A stretch of DNA of 64,000 nt from Ariolimax columbianus (lineage: Eukaryota; Mollusca; Gastropoda; Stylommatophora; Arionidae), in the NCBI GenBank assembly GCA_036924085.1, contig JAVGWX010000002.1, positions 89,540,941 to 89,604,940 on the forward strand, in the 5' to 3' direction. Below are positions 1 through 11,574 of this stretch, in pieces. The notes under the pieces are model-generated. The model was not told where the DNA came from and ran no database searches. It worked only from the letters and a program-made list of their open reading frames with translations. Made by a program: the position numbers and the translations under genes. Within the stretch, counting starts at the first letter, position 1. Every line of letters begins with the position of its first letter.

Positions 1-1045
1 AGGTTGACGTCTGACAGCGTACGAAGAAGAAGATCCAAGAGAAGTGTCAAGAACAGAATGTCTCTCTCTCTATACAACGTTTGTGGACCTCACTAAGGCA
101 TTTGTAACTGTAAATCGAAACAGTCTGTGGAGAGTTATGGCCAAGTTTGGGTAACTTACAACATTTATTGCAATGGTGCAACAATTTCATGATGGCATGC
201 ATGCTCAAGTTATTGAGCGGGAAAACTTCTGCCCCATTTAGTGTTACTAATGGTGTGAAGATGAGATGTGTACTGGCCCCAGCTCTTTTCAGTATGTGTT
301 CTGCCATGCTGTGGAAGGTCTACAGAAATGTATGGACCGGATTGCCACAGCTTGTGAAAACTTCGACCTCGCCATCTCTATCACAAAAACAGAGGTCCTA
401 AATCAACCGGCTGAAGATATTGCCTATTCAGAGCCTTCAATCAAGGCACACAGCTACTGTTTACAAAATGTTAACAAATTCACGTACCTTGGCAGTACTT
501 TATCCTAAGTTATTCGCATAGATGATGAGGTGAATATAAGAATAGCGAGGGCAAGTGCAGCATGTGGTAGACTTCATACTAAGGTGTAGGATAGGAGAGG
601 GATCAGGACTTAAACAAAAATGAAGGTCTATGCTGCAATTGTCCTACCTACCTTCTTATATGCATGTAAGACCTGGACCGTCTATAGTGGCCATGCCAGA
701 AAATTAAATCACTTCCACATGCACTGCCTGCGGAAACGGCTGAGAATTAGATGGCAGGATTAGATATAGACGTATTAGCGCAATCGGGCATGTCCAGTAT
801 TCACAGCATATGTGCAGCACAGCTGAGGTGAGCTGGCCATGTAGTACGCATGTCGGATCAACGTCTATCAAAAGATCTGCTCTATGGTGAACTCCAAAAT
901 GACAAGAGAGCAAGCGGTGGGCAGCAGAAAAGGTACAAAGACAACCCTAGTGGAAGGAGTTTTATTTCCCTGTACAAAGTGCAACAGACAGTTCAAGGCT
1001 CAGATTGGCTTATTTAGCCATCTTCAAACTCATGTGAACAGTTTA
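1..1045 (+). pseudogene. Degenerate non-LTR RT remnant with C2H2 tail
   Basis: Conceptual translation in shifting frames gives a recognisable RT order: QEKCQEQN, then FVDLTKAF (about 85-110), VTNGVKMRCVLAPALFS (240-292), CENFDLAISITKTEV (355-395), FTYLGSTLS (478-507), then a C-terminal part and finally a C2H2-like finger [21 protein letters not shown] (974-1035). This is the order of a common invertebrate endonuclease-RT family whose C terminus carries one zinc finger. The reading frame changes several times and stops are frequent, so it is dead. The segment that should hold the YADD catalytic box is missing: SAML near 310 runs directly into the post-catalytic helix near 322. The element is cut by the window start. 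Confidence 0.85.
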
Positions 1046-2252
1046 CAGTGAATACTGACAAAGTGGTCCTCATCGATTACGATTGTCGAACAACATACTC
1101 ATTATTACTGAACGATGTGGACACATTGACAAACAAATAATTGGAGAAGTACATCAAATCCTTTGAAATGTGGTTATGCAGAAATATGGGATGATTATGG
1201 CAGTAAGATATAGAAGACAAATAAGGTTAAAAAAAAAGAATTAATTAATCTTTTCCGTTCCTACCATGTGAGATTACGATTATTTGGCTCCGTTTCACTG
1301 GTGACGTACGCCGCCAGCTCTAAGGTAATCGCTTTATCGTATATAAACTACCAAATTAATGTCATAGAAACGGCTGAATGTACTGCTCTTTCGATTGTAG
1401 AGAGTTCCAACTTCCGTCGTGTATGGTTAGACGAAAACAATGGTGATTTTTTAATTTGTTTTAGATTTCGGAAAGCATTTCTTCTATTTTTCGCTTGGAT
1501 TTGAGGATTGACCCATTACTGAGAATAATGGACTTTCTGCAACAGATTTTTCTGAGATAGATCTATTCAGTTTGTTTATATAGATACAATAATTACGTTT
1601 ATAGTCGAAATGACAGACATAGCCATTACGGTAAACTTTGATAGCAGTATTAGTACGTTTTTGGCAAATATTTTTTTTTTAACCAAGGGTGAGTCTATAT
1701 GTTTGTGCTATTTTTCACTAATATCACCTTCATCTTCTTGTATCTCAGAAACTAACATATATACAATAACAACAATAACACCAACAAGTTCTTTATTTAT
1801 ATATGTCTCTTAGCAAAAAATTAAAAACAAAAATTTGAGGTTTTCAAAATTAACAACCATGTGATTGCATGATATGCAGAAAAATGATGCAGTTGCAGGA
1901 AATAGATGTAGTTTTGTAGTCTGGAAATCAGAAGGCTCATTAAATCAGAGTCAGACAGTTACAATACCTTGCTTGTATACCATGCTTTGCTTATTCCTTA
2001 GTACTGCCACTTAAGCCTGCCCTGCACAATCATTTTTGTTTTTCCATTTTGGGGAGAGAGAGCATGCTAATTTGTGGATATTCCTATGTGAAAAGAGTGT
2101 CCCACCAATAACTAAATTGATTAAGGTGCTGACGTTTACTAGCTGTTCATCATTCTCATTTAACATTCTTCAGCCTAATCTCCTCATTACTCTTATCCTG
2201 TAAGTATTGTCTTTTCCAACCTTTGTACTGCAATCATCATCATTATCTGATT
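1046..2252. other. No recognisable feature
   Basis: AT-rich sequence with homopolymer runs near 1229 and 1671 and short low-complexity ORFs. I see no domain, RNA gene or clear repeat. Confidence 0.5.
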
Positions 2253-3124
2253 GATCAGTCCTAAGACTGGTTGCAAGGTTGTCTGAGCATGTCTCTCTAT
2301 TTTATCCTATCCTCTGTTTGATCAGTCCTACGACTGGTTGCAAGGTTGTCTGAGCATGTCTCTCTATTTTATCCTATCCTCTGTTTGATCAGTCCTAAGA
2401 CTGGTTGCAAGGTTGTCTGAGCATGTCTCTCTATTTTATCCTATCCTCTGTTTGATCAGTCCTAAGACTGGTTGCAAGGTTGTCTGAGCATGTCTCTCTA
2501 TTTTATCCTATCCTCTGTTTGATCAGTCCTAAGACTGGTTGCAAGGTTGTCTGAGCATGTCTCTCTATTTTATCCTATCCTCTGTTTGATCAGTCCTAAG
2601 ACTGGTTGCAAGGTTGTCTGAGCATGTCTCTCTATTTTATCCTATCCTCTGTTTGATCAGTCCTAAGACTGGTTGCAAGGTTGTCTGAGCATGTCTCTCT
2701 ATTTTATCCTATCCTCTGTTTGATCAGTCCTAAGACTGGTTGCAAGGTTGTCTGAGCATGTCTCTCTATTTTATCCTATCCTCTGTTTGATCAGTCCTAA
2801 GACTGGTTGCAAGGTTGTCTGAGCATGTCTCTCTATTTTATCCTATCCTCTGTTTGATCAGTCCTACGACTGGTTGCAAGGTTGTCTGAGCATGTCTCTC
2901 TATTTTATCCTATCCTCTGTTTGATCAGTCCTACGACTGGTTGCAAGGTTGTCTGAGCATGTCTCTCTATTTTATCCTATCCTCTGTTTGATCAGTCCTA
3001 AGACTGGTTATAAGGTTGTGTGTGTATGTCTTCCAATTTGACCCTATCCTCTGTTTGGTCAGTCCTTACACTGGTTATAAGGTTGGCTGAGCATGTCTCT
3101 CAATTTGATCCTTTCCTCTGCAGC
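2253..3124. repeat. 67-bp minisatellite, about 13 copies
   Basis: The word gatcagtcct recurs at 2253, 2320, 2387, 2454, 2521 and so on every 67 bp to about 2990; the last copy, near 3057, is diverged. Copies differ mainly at a/c in cctaagact versus cctacgact. On the minus strand each unit reads EDRIK*RDMLRQPCNQS, which matches EERIKLRDMLSQPYNQC at the C terminus of the adjoining RT remnant. The array therefore looks like an expansion of the last codons of that retroelement. Confidence 0.93.
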
Positions 3125-3760
3125 TCTTTTTATTTCAGCATAGGTTCGTACTTTAATGTCTCTGCATACCTGAGATGTAAATGTGAGTCTTGGTCGTCCC
3201 AATTCTCTCTTTCCTTGAATCGTGCTCTCTAGTATCTTCTGTAGAAGACTTTCATGTCTCATATTGTGACCCAGCCAATCTTACCCTATAGTATCTTCTG
3301 TAGAAGACTTTCATGTCTCATATTGTGACCCAGCCAATCTTACCCTATAGTATCTTCTGTAGAAGACTTTCATGTCTCATATTGTGACCAAGCCAACTCA
3401 ACCGATGTTTTTGTATCATATGCAATATTTGTCTCTGTGCATCTACTTTAGTGAGTGCATTGTCATTGGATCTTTTTTATGTTCAACTCACTTTTCCCAT
3501 TCTAAGGTAGCATCACATTTAAAACGTTTCCAATCTCTTTTCATCCTTCTATGCTAGAGTGAATGTTTCAGCTCCATACATTGCAATTCACCATATATGA
3601 AAGCTCTATCCTGATATTCTTTGAGGTTAGAAATTTATGTTTTTCTGTTATCTTTTTTTTGCCAATTCAGTTGTTGTCCTAATTTCTGTCTCATAGTAGG
3701 TATCTTCTGTGATGGTTTTCCCCAAATACATGAACTTCTCTATTTGTTCCTGTGAATAGC
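3059..3760 (-). pseudogene. RT remnant, thumb to C terminus
   Basis: On the minus strand 3640-3750 reads EKFMYLGKTITEDTYYETEI, the YLG segment that follows the RT catalytic core. Positions 3059-3262 read ILESTIQGKRELGRPRLTF and then VRTYAEIKRAAEERIKLRDML, the basic GRPR segment and terminal helix of the same kind of RT. The stretch between is shifted and interrupted by a 59-bp tandem duplication. There is no intact ORF. The C-terminal end runs straight into the 67-bp array. Confidence 0.8.
3229..3395. repeat. 59-bp tandem triplication inside RT remnant
   Basis: The word gtagaagact occurs at 3241, 3300 and 3359, and the 59-bp blocks between are almost identical. Because 59 is not a multiple of three, the duplication breaks the RT frame. 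It is a second, independent tandem event in the same remnant. Confidence 0.9.
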
Positions 3761-3774
3761 TGGCACTGCTAACA

Positions 3775-3915
3775 GGGATGAAGTAGAGACTTTACCATAT
3801 AAGGCCACGCCTTGTTTATGAGGTAGGCAGTTTCCTTCCTCGTAGCCGATCCTTCCCTAACAGTGAGACAGGTACCTATTTTTAGCTGGGTCAACTAGAT
3901 CAAGCCACTATCATT
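3775..3915 (-). repeat. Diverged SINE body, head missing
   Basis: The block around 3870-3895, with caggtacctattttt and agctgggtcaac, resembles the body of the minus-strand SINE at 48,983-49,240 (ggtacccatttaaggctggg). The tatgaggtaggcagtttcc segment also has a counterpart there. I see no tRNA-like boxes, so this is probably an old 5'-truncated copy. Similarity was judged by eye. Confidence 0.45.
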
Positions 3916-4610
3916 AGTTAAAATTCACCAGGCTGCACTAACAAATTGACGTAATTTTCCCTGCAGCTCGATTAATTTTCAGAACGTTATATTTTACTTT
4001 GGTTTTCAACTTTAAGAGCATGTAACCTTTTTATTAGTAGGCCTATAGAAGTAATTGTGATGTGTTTAGAGACATAAATGAATAAAAAACTTGTTGGTGT
4101 TATTGCTTTTGTTGAGTATGAGTTAGTTTCTGAGATAGAAGAAGGTGAAAATTTATAAAAACAAATTTTTACATCGATATAAACGAACTAAACTGAGCTA
4201 CTTCACAAAGATCTTCTACAACAACTTACTTTACCATCCCCAATAATGGGCTCACACTGAATGAAAAAAAAAGAATATATTCTTCCAAACTGTGTTTTAT
4301 CATAGTGGATTTGGCAGTGAAGGAATCTATGATTGAGTACTATCAAATCAGCGCATTTTCTTAATTTTGTACGACTCTGTGTTTTATAAGATAATATTGT
4401 CATTGGTCGATGTTGGACAAAAATAGCAGCCTCCGGTTTGCAAATTGGGGTTTTTTTTGTTGGCAAAAACAACAGCCTCGGGTGTGGTAAAGGTTAAACC
4501 TTATACCTGTGCAGAGAAAAACGAGTGCTCTATCACTATGCTAATCTACGCTCAGAGAACACAACTATACTCTAAGAGGCAAAAAGAAACAAAATGACAC
4601 CAGATCTTAC
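3916..4610 (-). other. DNPH1 downstream intron, no recognisable exon
   Basis: This lies downstream of the last DNPH1 exon seen. I searched the minus strand for the expected terminal exon (LSAMIRG-like block with the catalytic Ser) here and down to the window start and did not find it. The stretch is AT-rich and otherwise featureless. Confidence 0.5.
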
Positions 4611-4721
4611 GTTTATCTTTCTGAGGTCTGTACAGGCACAGAACCTTCTTATTCATCGCAACAGCTCGACCAATCTCATAGCCAACTCCCAAGGAAGGGA
4701 CAGTAACCTCTGCAATCATAC
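4611..4721 (-). CDS. DNPH1: DNPH1 homologue, coding exon 3
   Basis: A 111-bp exon bounded by a tattttcag acceptor (AG at 4723-4722) and a gtaaga donor starting at 4610. It encodes residues 74-110: [20 protein letters not shown] followed by [12 protein letters not shown]. This is the most conserved block of 2'-deoxynucleoside 5'-phosphate N-hydrolase 1 (Rcl). The Glu in GVGYEIGRA (residue 89 here) aligns with the catalytic Glu of the family. Phase is consistent: exon 2 leaves one base, and exon 3 ends with one base over. The next exon, expected to carry the LSAMIRG block with the active-site Ser, is not visible and probably lies beyond the left edge. Confidence 0.9.
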
Positions 4722-5860
4722 CTGAAAATACAGAAGAATAAATATTGTTACTCCACTTCGACTGTGATATGGTTCTAAGTTCTTGATTTGGTTCTAAGTG
4801 CTGTCAGTTGTAGCTGAGAGTTGAGTTGCAGATGAGCTCACAACTGCAATTAAATATTATTTTATTTACATGCCCTAGAATTTCTATCGGCACTGGCTCC
4901 CTTTAACTCAATCACTACCATACGTGGCTGGAAGTGGCTGATAGATTTTTACAAATGGCCAGAAGCCGGTATCACTGGCAAGTTTGGTATACAGAAGTAA
5001 CAACAACAAAAATCTTTAAAAAAAAAGACTAAGCCCATCAAAATGTGATTCAAATTTTTTAAATACCACAGGAAATGACTTTTCCAAACCACAACAATGA
5101 TCGCATATTATAAAATTGATATTGTTATATATTTATGTTTTTCTTCATAATGTTATTTTTTACCCACGAGAGGTGGAAGTAGCTAGATAAATGAAAACAA
5201 GTATAAATATTAGTTCATGTTCTTGGATGATTTCTACTCTTAATTGGATACCCTAGATGAGAATTATCAAAGCGGTTGGCTGTAAGAAGACATTTGAAAA
5301 TTATATTTTAATATTTTTGTCCCACTTTTACATGGTGATAATTAAAAGATCCACAAATACCTACTCACTTGACCTGAGACTTGAGTCCCCTAACTCACTT
5401 GACATGAGCCCAGTCATCTGACCTAATCCCCTCAACTCACCTGACCTGACCTCAGCCACCTAATCTGGTCTTAACCACCTAATTCACCAGCAAGCTTTTT
5501 TCCATTTCCCCACACAGAAATCCAACTTGAAATGATGATGATTTCAGACCATTGAACTAATTTAGGGCAATCTACATGACCCCTCAAAATATTAACAAGA
5601 ACAGCTTCCAGAAGTGGAAACGGCATTGTGAGAGATAACCAATAGAGCAGTGGAGTAGATCGAAGAAGGCATGGCTGAAAAGACTAGGTATACCCACAAA
5701 TTTTACACAAAAAAAGTCCAGAAACTGTTGACCAGATCTCACATAGTGCTTGCCTGATTCCTTGACCAATCTAATGCCAGGCCCAATTCTGTAGCGACTT
5801 TTCATTTCATCCTGTTTCCACCTCCTATGCTGTGGTGTTGGGCTTCAAGAGGCATGGAAT
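4722..5860 (-). other. DNPH1 intron 2, distal part
   Basis: Intronic sequence between the exon 3 acceptor and the (GAA)n tail of the inserted retroelement. Around 5370-5480 a short imprecise repetition of cacttgacctga and cacctgacctga occurs. I see no exon or RNA gene. Confidence 0.55.
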
Positions 5861-7180
5861 CTTCTTCTTCTTCTTCTTACGCAGTCAGACAGTAACCATT
5901 ATTTGTTCGAAAAAGGCAGCGGTCATCCTGAGGCTGTCGACACTGCCATAGAGCTTGTCTAGTGATACCACTGGTGATGGCCACATCTGCTCTCTCTGAT
6001 CCTCGTATGTTGGGCAGTTTTGCAGCAAATGCTCAGCTGTCATTTTCCCGGTACCACCTATCTTCAATTTGTTGAATAGGTGGCCAGTGCGAAGTCTGAA
6101 GACCACGACCTGCTCTCTTCTGTTCAACTGGTAATAGGCATCGTTTTTGGTGTAGCCAGTATGTTCTGTTTCCCATTTGGTCATGTATCTAGCTCTAATA
6201 AGCCGTTTTGACTCTTTGTATGTCATACTAGTATCTGGTTGTGGTAGTTTTGCACCTTCTTTTGCCAGTCTGTCTGCCTCCTCGTTGCCTTGGATGTTGC
6301 AGTGAGATGGAACCCACTGCACCACTACCCTTTTTGGTGCAGACTGCTGGCATAGTTGACAGAGTACTGCTCTTAAATCATTAAGTTCAGTATTTTTCTG
6401 GCTTTTTAGTGCTGTGACTACGGCCAGAGCATCTGTAAGCAGGACTATGTGGCTTTCATTCCTTTTACCTGTCACCATTTCTTCCCCTGCCGCCCTCAGT
6501 GCCTCTGCCTCCGCTCTGAAATTGCTTGTGTATTTTCCAGTAGCGAATGACAGTGTTATTTTTCTGCCATTTGGTAGGTTCAGAAATGCTCCTGCCCCTC
6601 CGTTCTGTGTTGTATTTGTTACGGAACCATCGGTGTATGCATGGGTCCAGTCCATGCTTGGATAGTTTTCCGTTATGTAACTCAGTGTAGTATCTCTTCT
6701 TTCTTTTTGAGACTGGCAGTTTTTGTTTCCAATACCTGGTATATTTTCTACCACCTCTGGAAATATATGCTGCCTCCAGGTAGGTTTTCGTACAGTAGGG
6801 ATGGGCTTTGGTGTTAGTGCGTTCATGAGGTTTTCGTGCATCTTTGCTTTGGCTATTTCTGCAAAGTTTCTTCGCTTTAGTTTCCCATTTCCGAAATTGT
6901 TTAGTCTCTGGTGCATTAGATGGTCAGTCAGTCTTCTGAGTTTCTCTGATTGCTGCTGGGCTCTGCAGTCTCTTCTGTCGGCCATGGATTGCAGTTTTGT
7001 AATCTTTTCAAGTTCTACAATTGGCGTTGACTTCATGCCTCCTGTTATAACTCTCATGGCTTGGTTTTGGAGTTTGCTAATTTTATCGAAGTTCGCCTTT
7101 GCTGCTGTTGTCCATGCCGCAATGCCATACTCGAGAACTGGTCTCACTCTTCCAGTGTACAGTTTCTTTAGTATACGGCA
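5861..7180 (-). mobile_element. I-like non-LTR retrotransposon 3' part with RNase H
   Basis: A 445-codon frame (7222-5885) matches the C-terminal half of an I-clade-type ORF2 from about residue 17. Residues 17-60 are the RT thumb (LYTGRVRPVLEYGIAAW). Residues 190-325 form an RNase H domain with all expected acidic residues visible: D198 (YTDGS), E238 (FRAEAEAL), D264 (LLTDALAV) and H307/D317 (VPSHC, EEADRLAKEG). The terminal segment ends TAEHLLQNCP but lacks the CPC part of the usual zinc knuckle, so a short deletion is likely. After the stop at 5885 a (GAA)n tail runs to 5861. The copy is 5'-truncated, lies in DNPH1 intron 2 on the gene's own strand, and begins within about 70 bp of the exon 2 donor. 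The first 16 codons are probably host intron. Confidence 0.88.
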
Positions 7181-7249
7181 TGGAATAAATACACAACCAA
7201 AATTATGACAAAGTAAACCCAATCACACATAATAATTTAATAAACTTAC

Positions 7250-7309
7250 AATCACATTGCTTCAACATGGCAATATCATCATCATGAATGCTTTTGTCAT
7301 CTTTCGCAC
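7250..7309 (-). CDS. DNPH1: DNPH1 homologue, coding exon 2
   Basis: A 60-bp exon with acceptor ttattttcag (AG at 7311-7310) and donor gtaagt starting at 7249. With the split codons it encodes residues 54-74, AKDDKSIHDDDIAMLKQCD, equivalent to the IHEQDLEWLQQAD stretch of vertebrate DNPH1. The Asp of the DDDIAML segment (residue 65) aligns with the conserved active-site Asp. Phase 1 on entry and exit fits exons 1 and 3. The exon is too short to be found by ORF length and rests on homology plus splice sites. Confidence 0.87.
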
Positions 7310-7479
7310 CTGAAAATAACAATTAAATACCCACATTAAAAAGATAACAAACAGATAAGATATGTTCTTAGTCGACATGTACTTCTATGGGGGCAGATGC
7401 CCCTACGCAGATCCCAGCTCTGGTATGAGCTGGATGTAGCTGGATGAAGGATTTCCTGCTTAGCGGGCTAGGCTCGAGC

Positions 7480-7640
7480 AGCTTAATATTCTACTGTGTT
7501 GGGACAGATGCTTACGGAGGGTGGTTAACCGATGTGCGAGTTCATCTTAATAGACTCAAACATTAGAGCAAAGTAGACCCACAGGCTGTTAAGCACTATC
7601 TATGCTGCTCTAAACAAACCACCTAACCATGGCCAGTATT
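7480..7640 (-). repeat. Partial copy of the TTAAG-tailed SINE
   Basis: The words gagggtggttaaccgatgtg, cttaatagactcaaac, gagcaaagtagaccc and tatgctgctc match the central body of the SINE seen whole at 40,330-40,738. Both the tRNA-like head and the 3' tail are absent. It lies in DNPH1 intron 1. Confidence 0.7.
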
Positions 7641-10288
7641 ATACAATGTCATAGTTAGTCTTACGACATCCTCTCGGTGAGGCAGTGGTGCTTATTCTTG
7701 TTATACACAAAGACCCAGACAGACCACTCTGTCTGATAATATATGTATTTTATATGTATAGTATATGATAGTCAGAAAAGGTGTCAGCGTTGACTATGCA
7801 CATGGGGATATCAAAGAACTCTTAGACGTGTCTAGACACGATTGCATCAAAGATAAACAAAACACCAAGTGAAAAATCAAGAGGGTTTTGACATAAAAGA
7901 GGTAGAAAAACACGTGAGCTTGATCTGCCAGTTAGTAGCATAATAAAAAAATGTTGCACCAAGTTAATGTGAAAACATGAACATCCTATAATAAATATAA
8001 CAGAAGTTATACGGTTTTGAATTGTTGGGCAACAAATTATAATTTTTTTAAATGTTAGACAAGCCATTTCTTTTTTCTGCAGATAATATAAGTACACAGG
8101 ATAACAAAATGTGCACTTCTATATATGTAGTCTTCTCTTTTGTTAAATTTTACAAAGGTAATAGAATTGAGATGAGTTACTTGTAATATTACAGACGAAC
8201 TCTTGGACAAAAGATCAGTTCTACATGAAATGCCATTTGTTACGTTTAACAAGGTGTTATTACATATATATTTATACATTGGTGTGTGTGTGTAATGGCA
8301 ATTGACATAATTGTAGTCGTCAATTAACAATTTAGATATTTTAAAATATATTCTTTGACACTTACACTTCACTATCTCCTACTGTTGTCAGACAGACTAT
8401 ATCATTCCCTTTCTCCAAATTTAAACTTATGCATTTAAAACTGGAGAAATGCATAACAAATAAGGCTCCATTATAAATTGTACGTATGGCAAGTTGTTCC
8501 TAATGACTCATGCCCAATTTTTCAACCCTGGATAATGTTGATCTCCTTGTTCTCCAAGCATATCCAATCAAACCCATACATTCTAATCCATTTTGTGCAA
8601 TGCGTTTCAAACATGTTTTTTTTGTGCTTTTGCATCGGAAAGAGTTTCCTAAATAAACTCATGCATGTTTGTATTGATGTGATAGATCTTTCAGAAATGG
8701 GTTTACTGTGAGAAATGTTAATGTGGACTATCCCACATGTTTCATTTACAGTTTTGAAAAGTTCTCTGGTGACAAATACCATGCCGAGGATTTCTTTCGT
8801 TTTGTGTGAGCCTGCACGTTTGTGAAATGATTTCTCTTGTCCAAGACTTCATAAAATGTCAGCTATTTGTGGCAGATATTTCCTATCAATCATCTGGTGT
8901 AGTATGATTGTTGTGTGTTTCCTAAATTCCTCTAAACTATTAACTACTGTTGTTAATGTATGTCTCATGTGATATCGTGAAGATTGCAATGTCTATTCTG
9001 CCTACTGAATTTTTTAGAAGTTTGTGGTGTTTTAGAACAATACTTAATAAAATATCAAGATAAGGAGGAGCCACATTTTCAATCTCTTAAATTGGTTTCT
9101 GCAAAGAGTTATGATAATGTACCTTTCTTAAACATCATAAATCTCCTATTGTCTGTTTTTAATATCCTGAGAGGCAATATATTTTTGTTAAAAAGTCACA
9201 CCCCCCCCCCCCCCCCCCCCCCGCTCTTTCCTTCCCACTCTTTGAGCTTTAACCTTCACTGAACCATTGCCTCTGTATACTCACCAGTGTATTCAATATG
9301 TTAACACCAGTTTCGCTATAGAAAAGAGGCGAAATGAAAATGAGACCACTTTCAACCACCCTGATAACAATTCAATGGCTATTTGGCTTTGAACAATTTT
9401 TTAATGATTTTTATGTTTTACATGGATATTGAAACACTATCAGTGCTTTGCAGCAATTTTGCATATTGGCTGTTGTCTGGTGCACCAAAAATGGGTAGGT
9501 CTAAATGTTTGTGACATAAGAAAAATCATTTGGAAACAAGAAGGTTAATGCTATTGACAAATATGTGTACATTCTCATTGGTGTTTCTTACACTAGCCAT
9601 TCCTACAAGGACAGTGTTTGTTTTAGAATTGCCATTTGCAAAATGTATTATTTGTATTGTAACTTTAAATCTTCTTTCTCCATGAAACCCCTAAATTTTA
9701 ACCCATACTTCTTTCTAAGAAATAAAGTTATTATGTCGTATTAATTATCCATCTCATTTATAGGCACCAAGAAGTCAAGAAACAAACCCTGACAAATCTT
9801 GGAGATATGAAAATGGTGTATCTAGGCTTTGTCCATCATCTCCCACAAACTCTGTCCTTCCAACATGCACCTATTTACATGTACTCTGTCTTTCTGCTCC
9901 ATCATCTGCCATTTCTACACCAATCTCCTTTCACAGTTTTCACTGTTCTCATTCTGTTCTTGTCTCCGTTTATTTTATGGTTAGAGCTTACTGAAGGTGG
10001 AACTATTTTATCTTTGTGTTCATCTAGCTGATGTGTATTTTCTGTATGTTTGTTATTGATTATCCTCTTGTTTTACATGTATAATATTGGCAGGTGCTGT
10101 TTTAACTGTTCTTTCTGCCTCTCTTCAGTTGAAGTTCACTTTCAGTTCATCACACACCAGGAAAATCATCTTTTTGTCTGTACACTCAATTACATATATA
10201 CAAAATTTAACTCTACATCCCCACAGAGGTAAAAGAGGAGTAACCAAGTGAAAAGAAGTTTCTTTACTGGAATGTGAAGAAGAATTAC
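7641..10288 (-). other. DNPH1 intron 1
   Basis: Intron between coding exons 1 and 2. It holds a run of about 22 C at 9200-9222 and AT-rich unique sequence. I see no additional exon or RNA gene. Confidence 0.6.
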
Positions 10289-10457
10289 CTTCATAAGCAT
10301 CCAGATTTAATTCTGTGATTCTATTATCTCCAACAAACTCAGTGAAAACATGGCCGTACGTCTTCAGCTCCTTAATTATGTCAAAGTAGATGTCCACGTC
10401 CTGACGTCCACCTCTCATGCTCCCTCCGAAGTATATGTTCAAACTCATGATTGAAAC
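10289..10457 (-). CDS. DNPH1: DNPH1 homologue, first coding exon
   Basis: The ATG at 10448-10446 opens MSLNIYFGGSMRGGRQDVDI and continues to NLDAYE, 53 full codons ending at a gtaatt donor (10288). DNPH1 hydrolyses the N-glycosidic bond of deoxynucleoside 5'-monophosphates (including 5-hydroxymethyl-dUMP) and acts in nucleotide-pool sanitation. The YFGGSMRGGR segment is the nucleotide-binding Y-x-x-GS-x-RGGR motif at the start of the Rossmann-like fold; Tyr6 and Arg12 fall on conserved active-site positions. Nine bases before the ATG is a ctttatag acceptor (AG at 10459-10458), so a 5' UTR exon probably lies farther right. Three exons give 110 residues. The vertebrate protein is about 170, so the C-terminal third is missing from the window. 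Confidence 0.9.
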
Positions 10458-10677
10458 CTATAAAGAAATAGATGACAACTTGAATTGCTGTAATCCTGAA
10501 TGTAGTTTAACCTTTTGAACCCATATATAGGTGCGTGTGTGTAAATACCCCATTCTCCAAGCCACCCGTGATTCGATGTGATGGACCATTATTTTAATGT
10601 GAATTTCAGACTGTACAGCTAAAATTTTGGCCATAATTTGTGAAGTTTACACAGTACACATGGGGAGGAAAACTAAT

Positions 10678-11000
10678 GTCTGGTCAGACAAAACATACTG
10701 ATCAGACATGCTAGTCAGGGTCAGGCAAAACACACTGGCCAAGACCCCCACAGCCCTCCCTGGAAACAGGCTATTTTCATGGCAACACCACTAACGAGCT
10801 CAGGGATCGACATGATCCATGTAGTAGTGAGAGACACGCAAGTGAAGCCAAGCATAGATCCACTGTTTGGAGGACCCTGATCCACCTTTATCAGTGCGCT
10901 CAGGGTGTGAGGAAAGCTACTGCAACCCGCCACGTCCTTTTCAGGGCGCACAAAAGAGTAAACTACTCATTGTGAGCATTTGAAACAACAACACAGTACT
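10678..11000 (+). mobile_element. (AAC)n-tailed SINE-like element, copy 1
   Basis: Shares successive blocks with the copies at 15,167-15,509 and 39,659-40,027: ggtcagacaaaacatactga, tagtcagggtcaggcaaaac, agccctccctggaaacaggc, gtagtgagagacacgcaa, gtgaggaaagctactgcaac, cgtccttttcagggcgcac, and a caacaacac end. No tRNA box A/B is evident. The first about 70 bp hold two imperfect copies of the word that makes up the 33-bp satellite at 49.8-64 kb. Mobilisation by a LINE is inferred from the target-site duplication of the 15.2-kb copy. Confidence 0.82.
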
Positions 11001-11574
11001 CATATTCCTGGAGATAACAAATATAGCAGAATCCACAAGCTTAGCATTTTTCACTATGTTTTTGGTGATTTCCGTGATGGAAAGTAGTTTTGAAAATTTA
11101 GGAACTGACCGCTCTAAATACCTAACAATAGAACAAGCCGCTGGAACTATTCTCAAGGATTTGGAAGCTGATTAATTGGCTTTTAGTTGGTGATTACTCT
11201 GAAAATGACAAGTGATTGTTTGAATTACAATATATGTGATTCGCATTATGACCAAGCTAGATCTGTTCATGCCCATAATAGGATCAGTGAGGCAATGGTG
11301 GTGTATCCTATGTAACGTATCAAGTAAATTTAATACAGGCTGGCGTTCAATAAATATATTTCACAATTTACTGCCATAACACGTAGGAACATTGAATGGA
11401 CGACCAGGGTTCAAAGGGTTAACTCGTTCACTTTGTAATTGTATGGGCCTGTGATTGCCACATTCTTGCTGATTTTCTGTTACAACCGCCTATTTCTGTT
11501 CTGTCCCATAAGCTTTCTTTTGCAACCCTGTCGAATCACTGCAGGCCTGTAATCTTTCTAAGGGATTTGTTGAT
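11001..11574. other. No recognisable feature
   Basis: AT-rich sequence following the (AAC)-tailed element. I see no domain, RNA gene or repeat match. Confidence 0.5.

Noticed and set aside
6414..7208. Plus-strand ORFs of 83 and 161 codons
   Set aside because: Antisense shadows of the I-like element whose RNase H motifs are on the minus strand.
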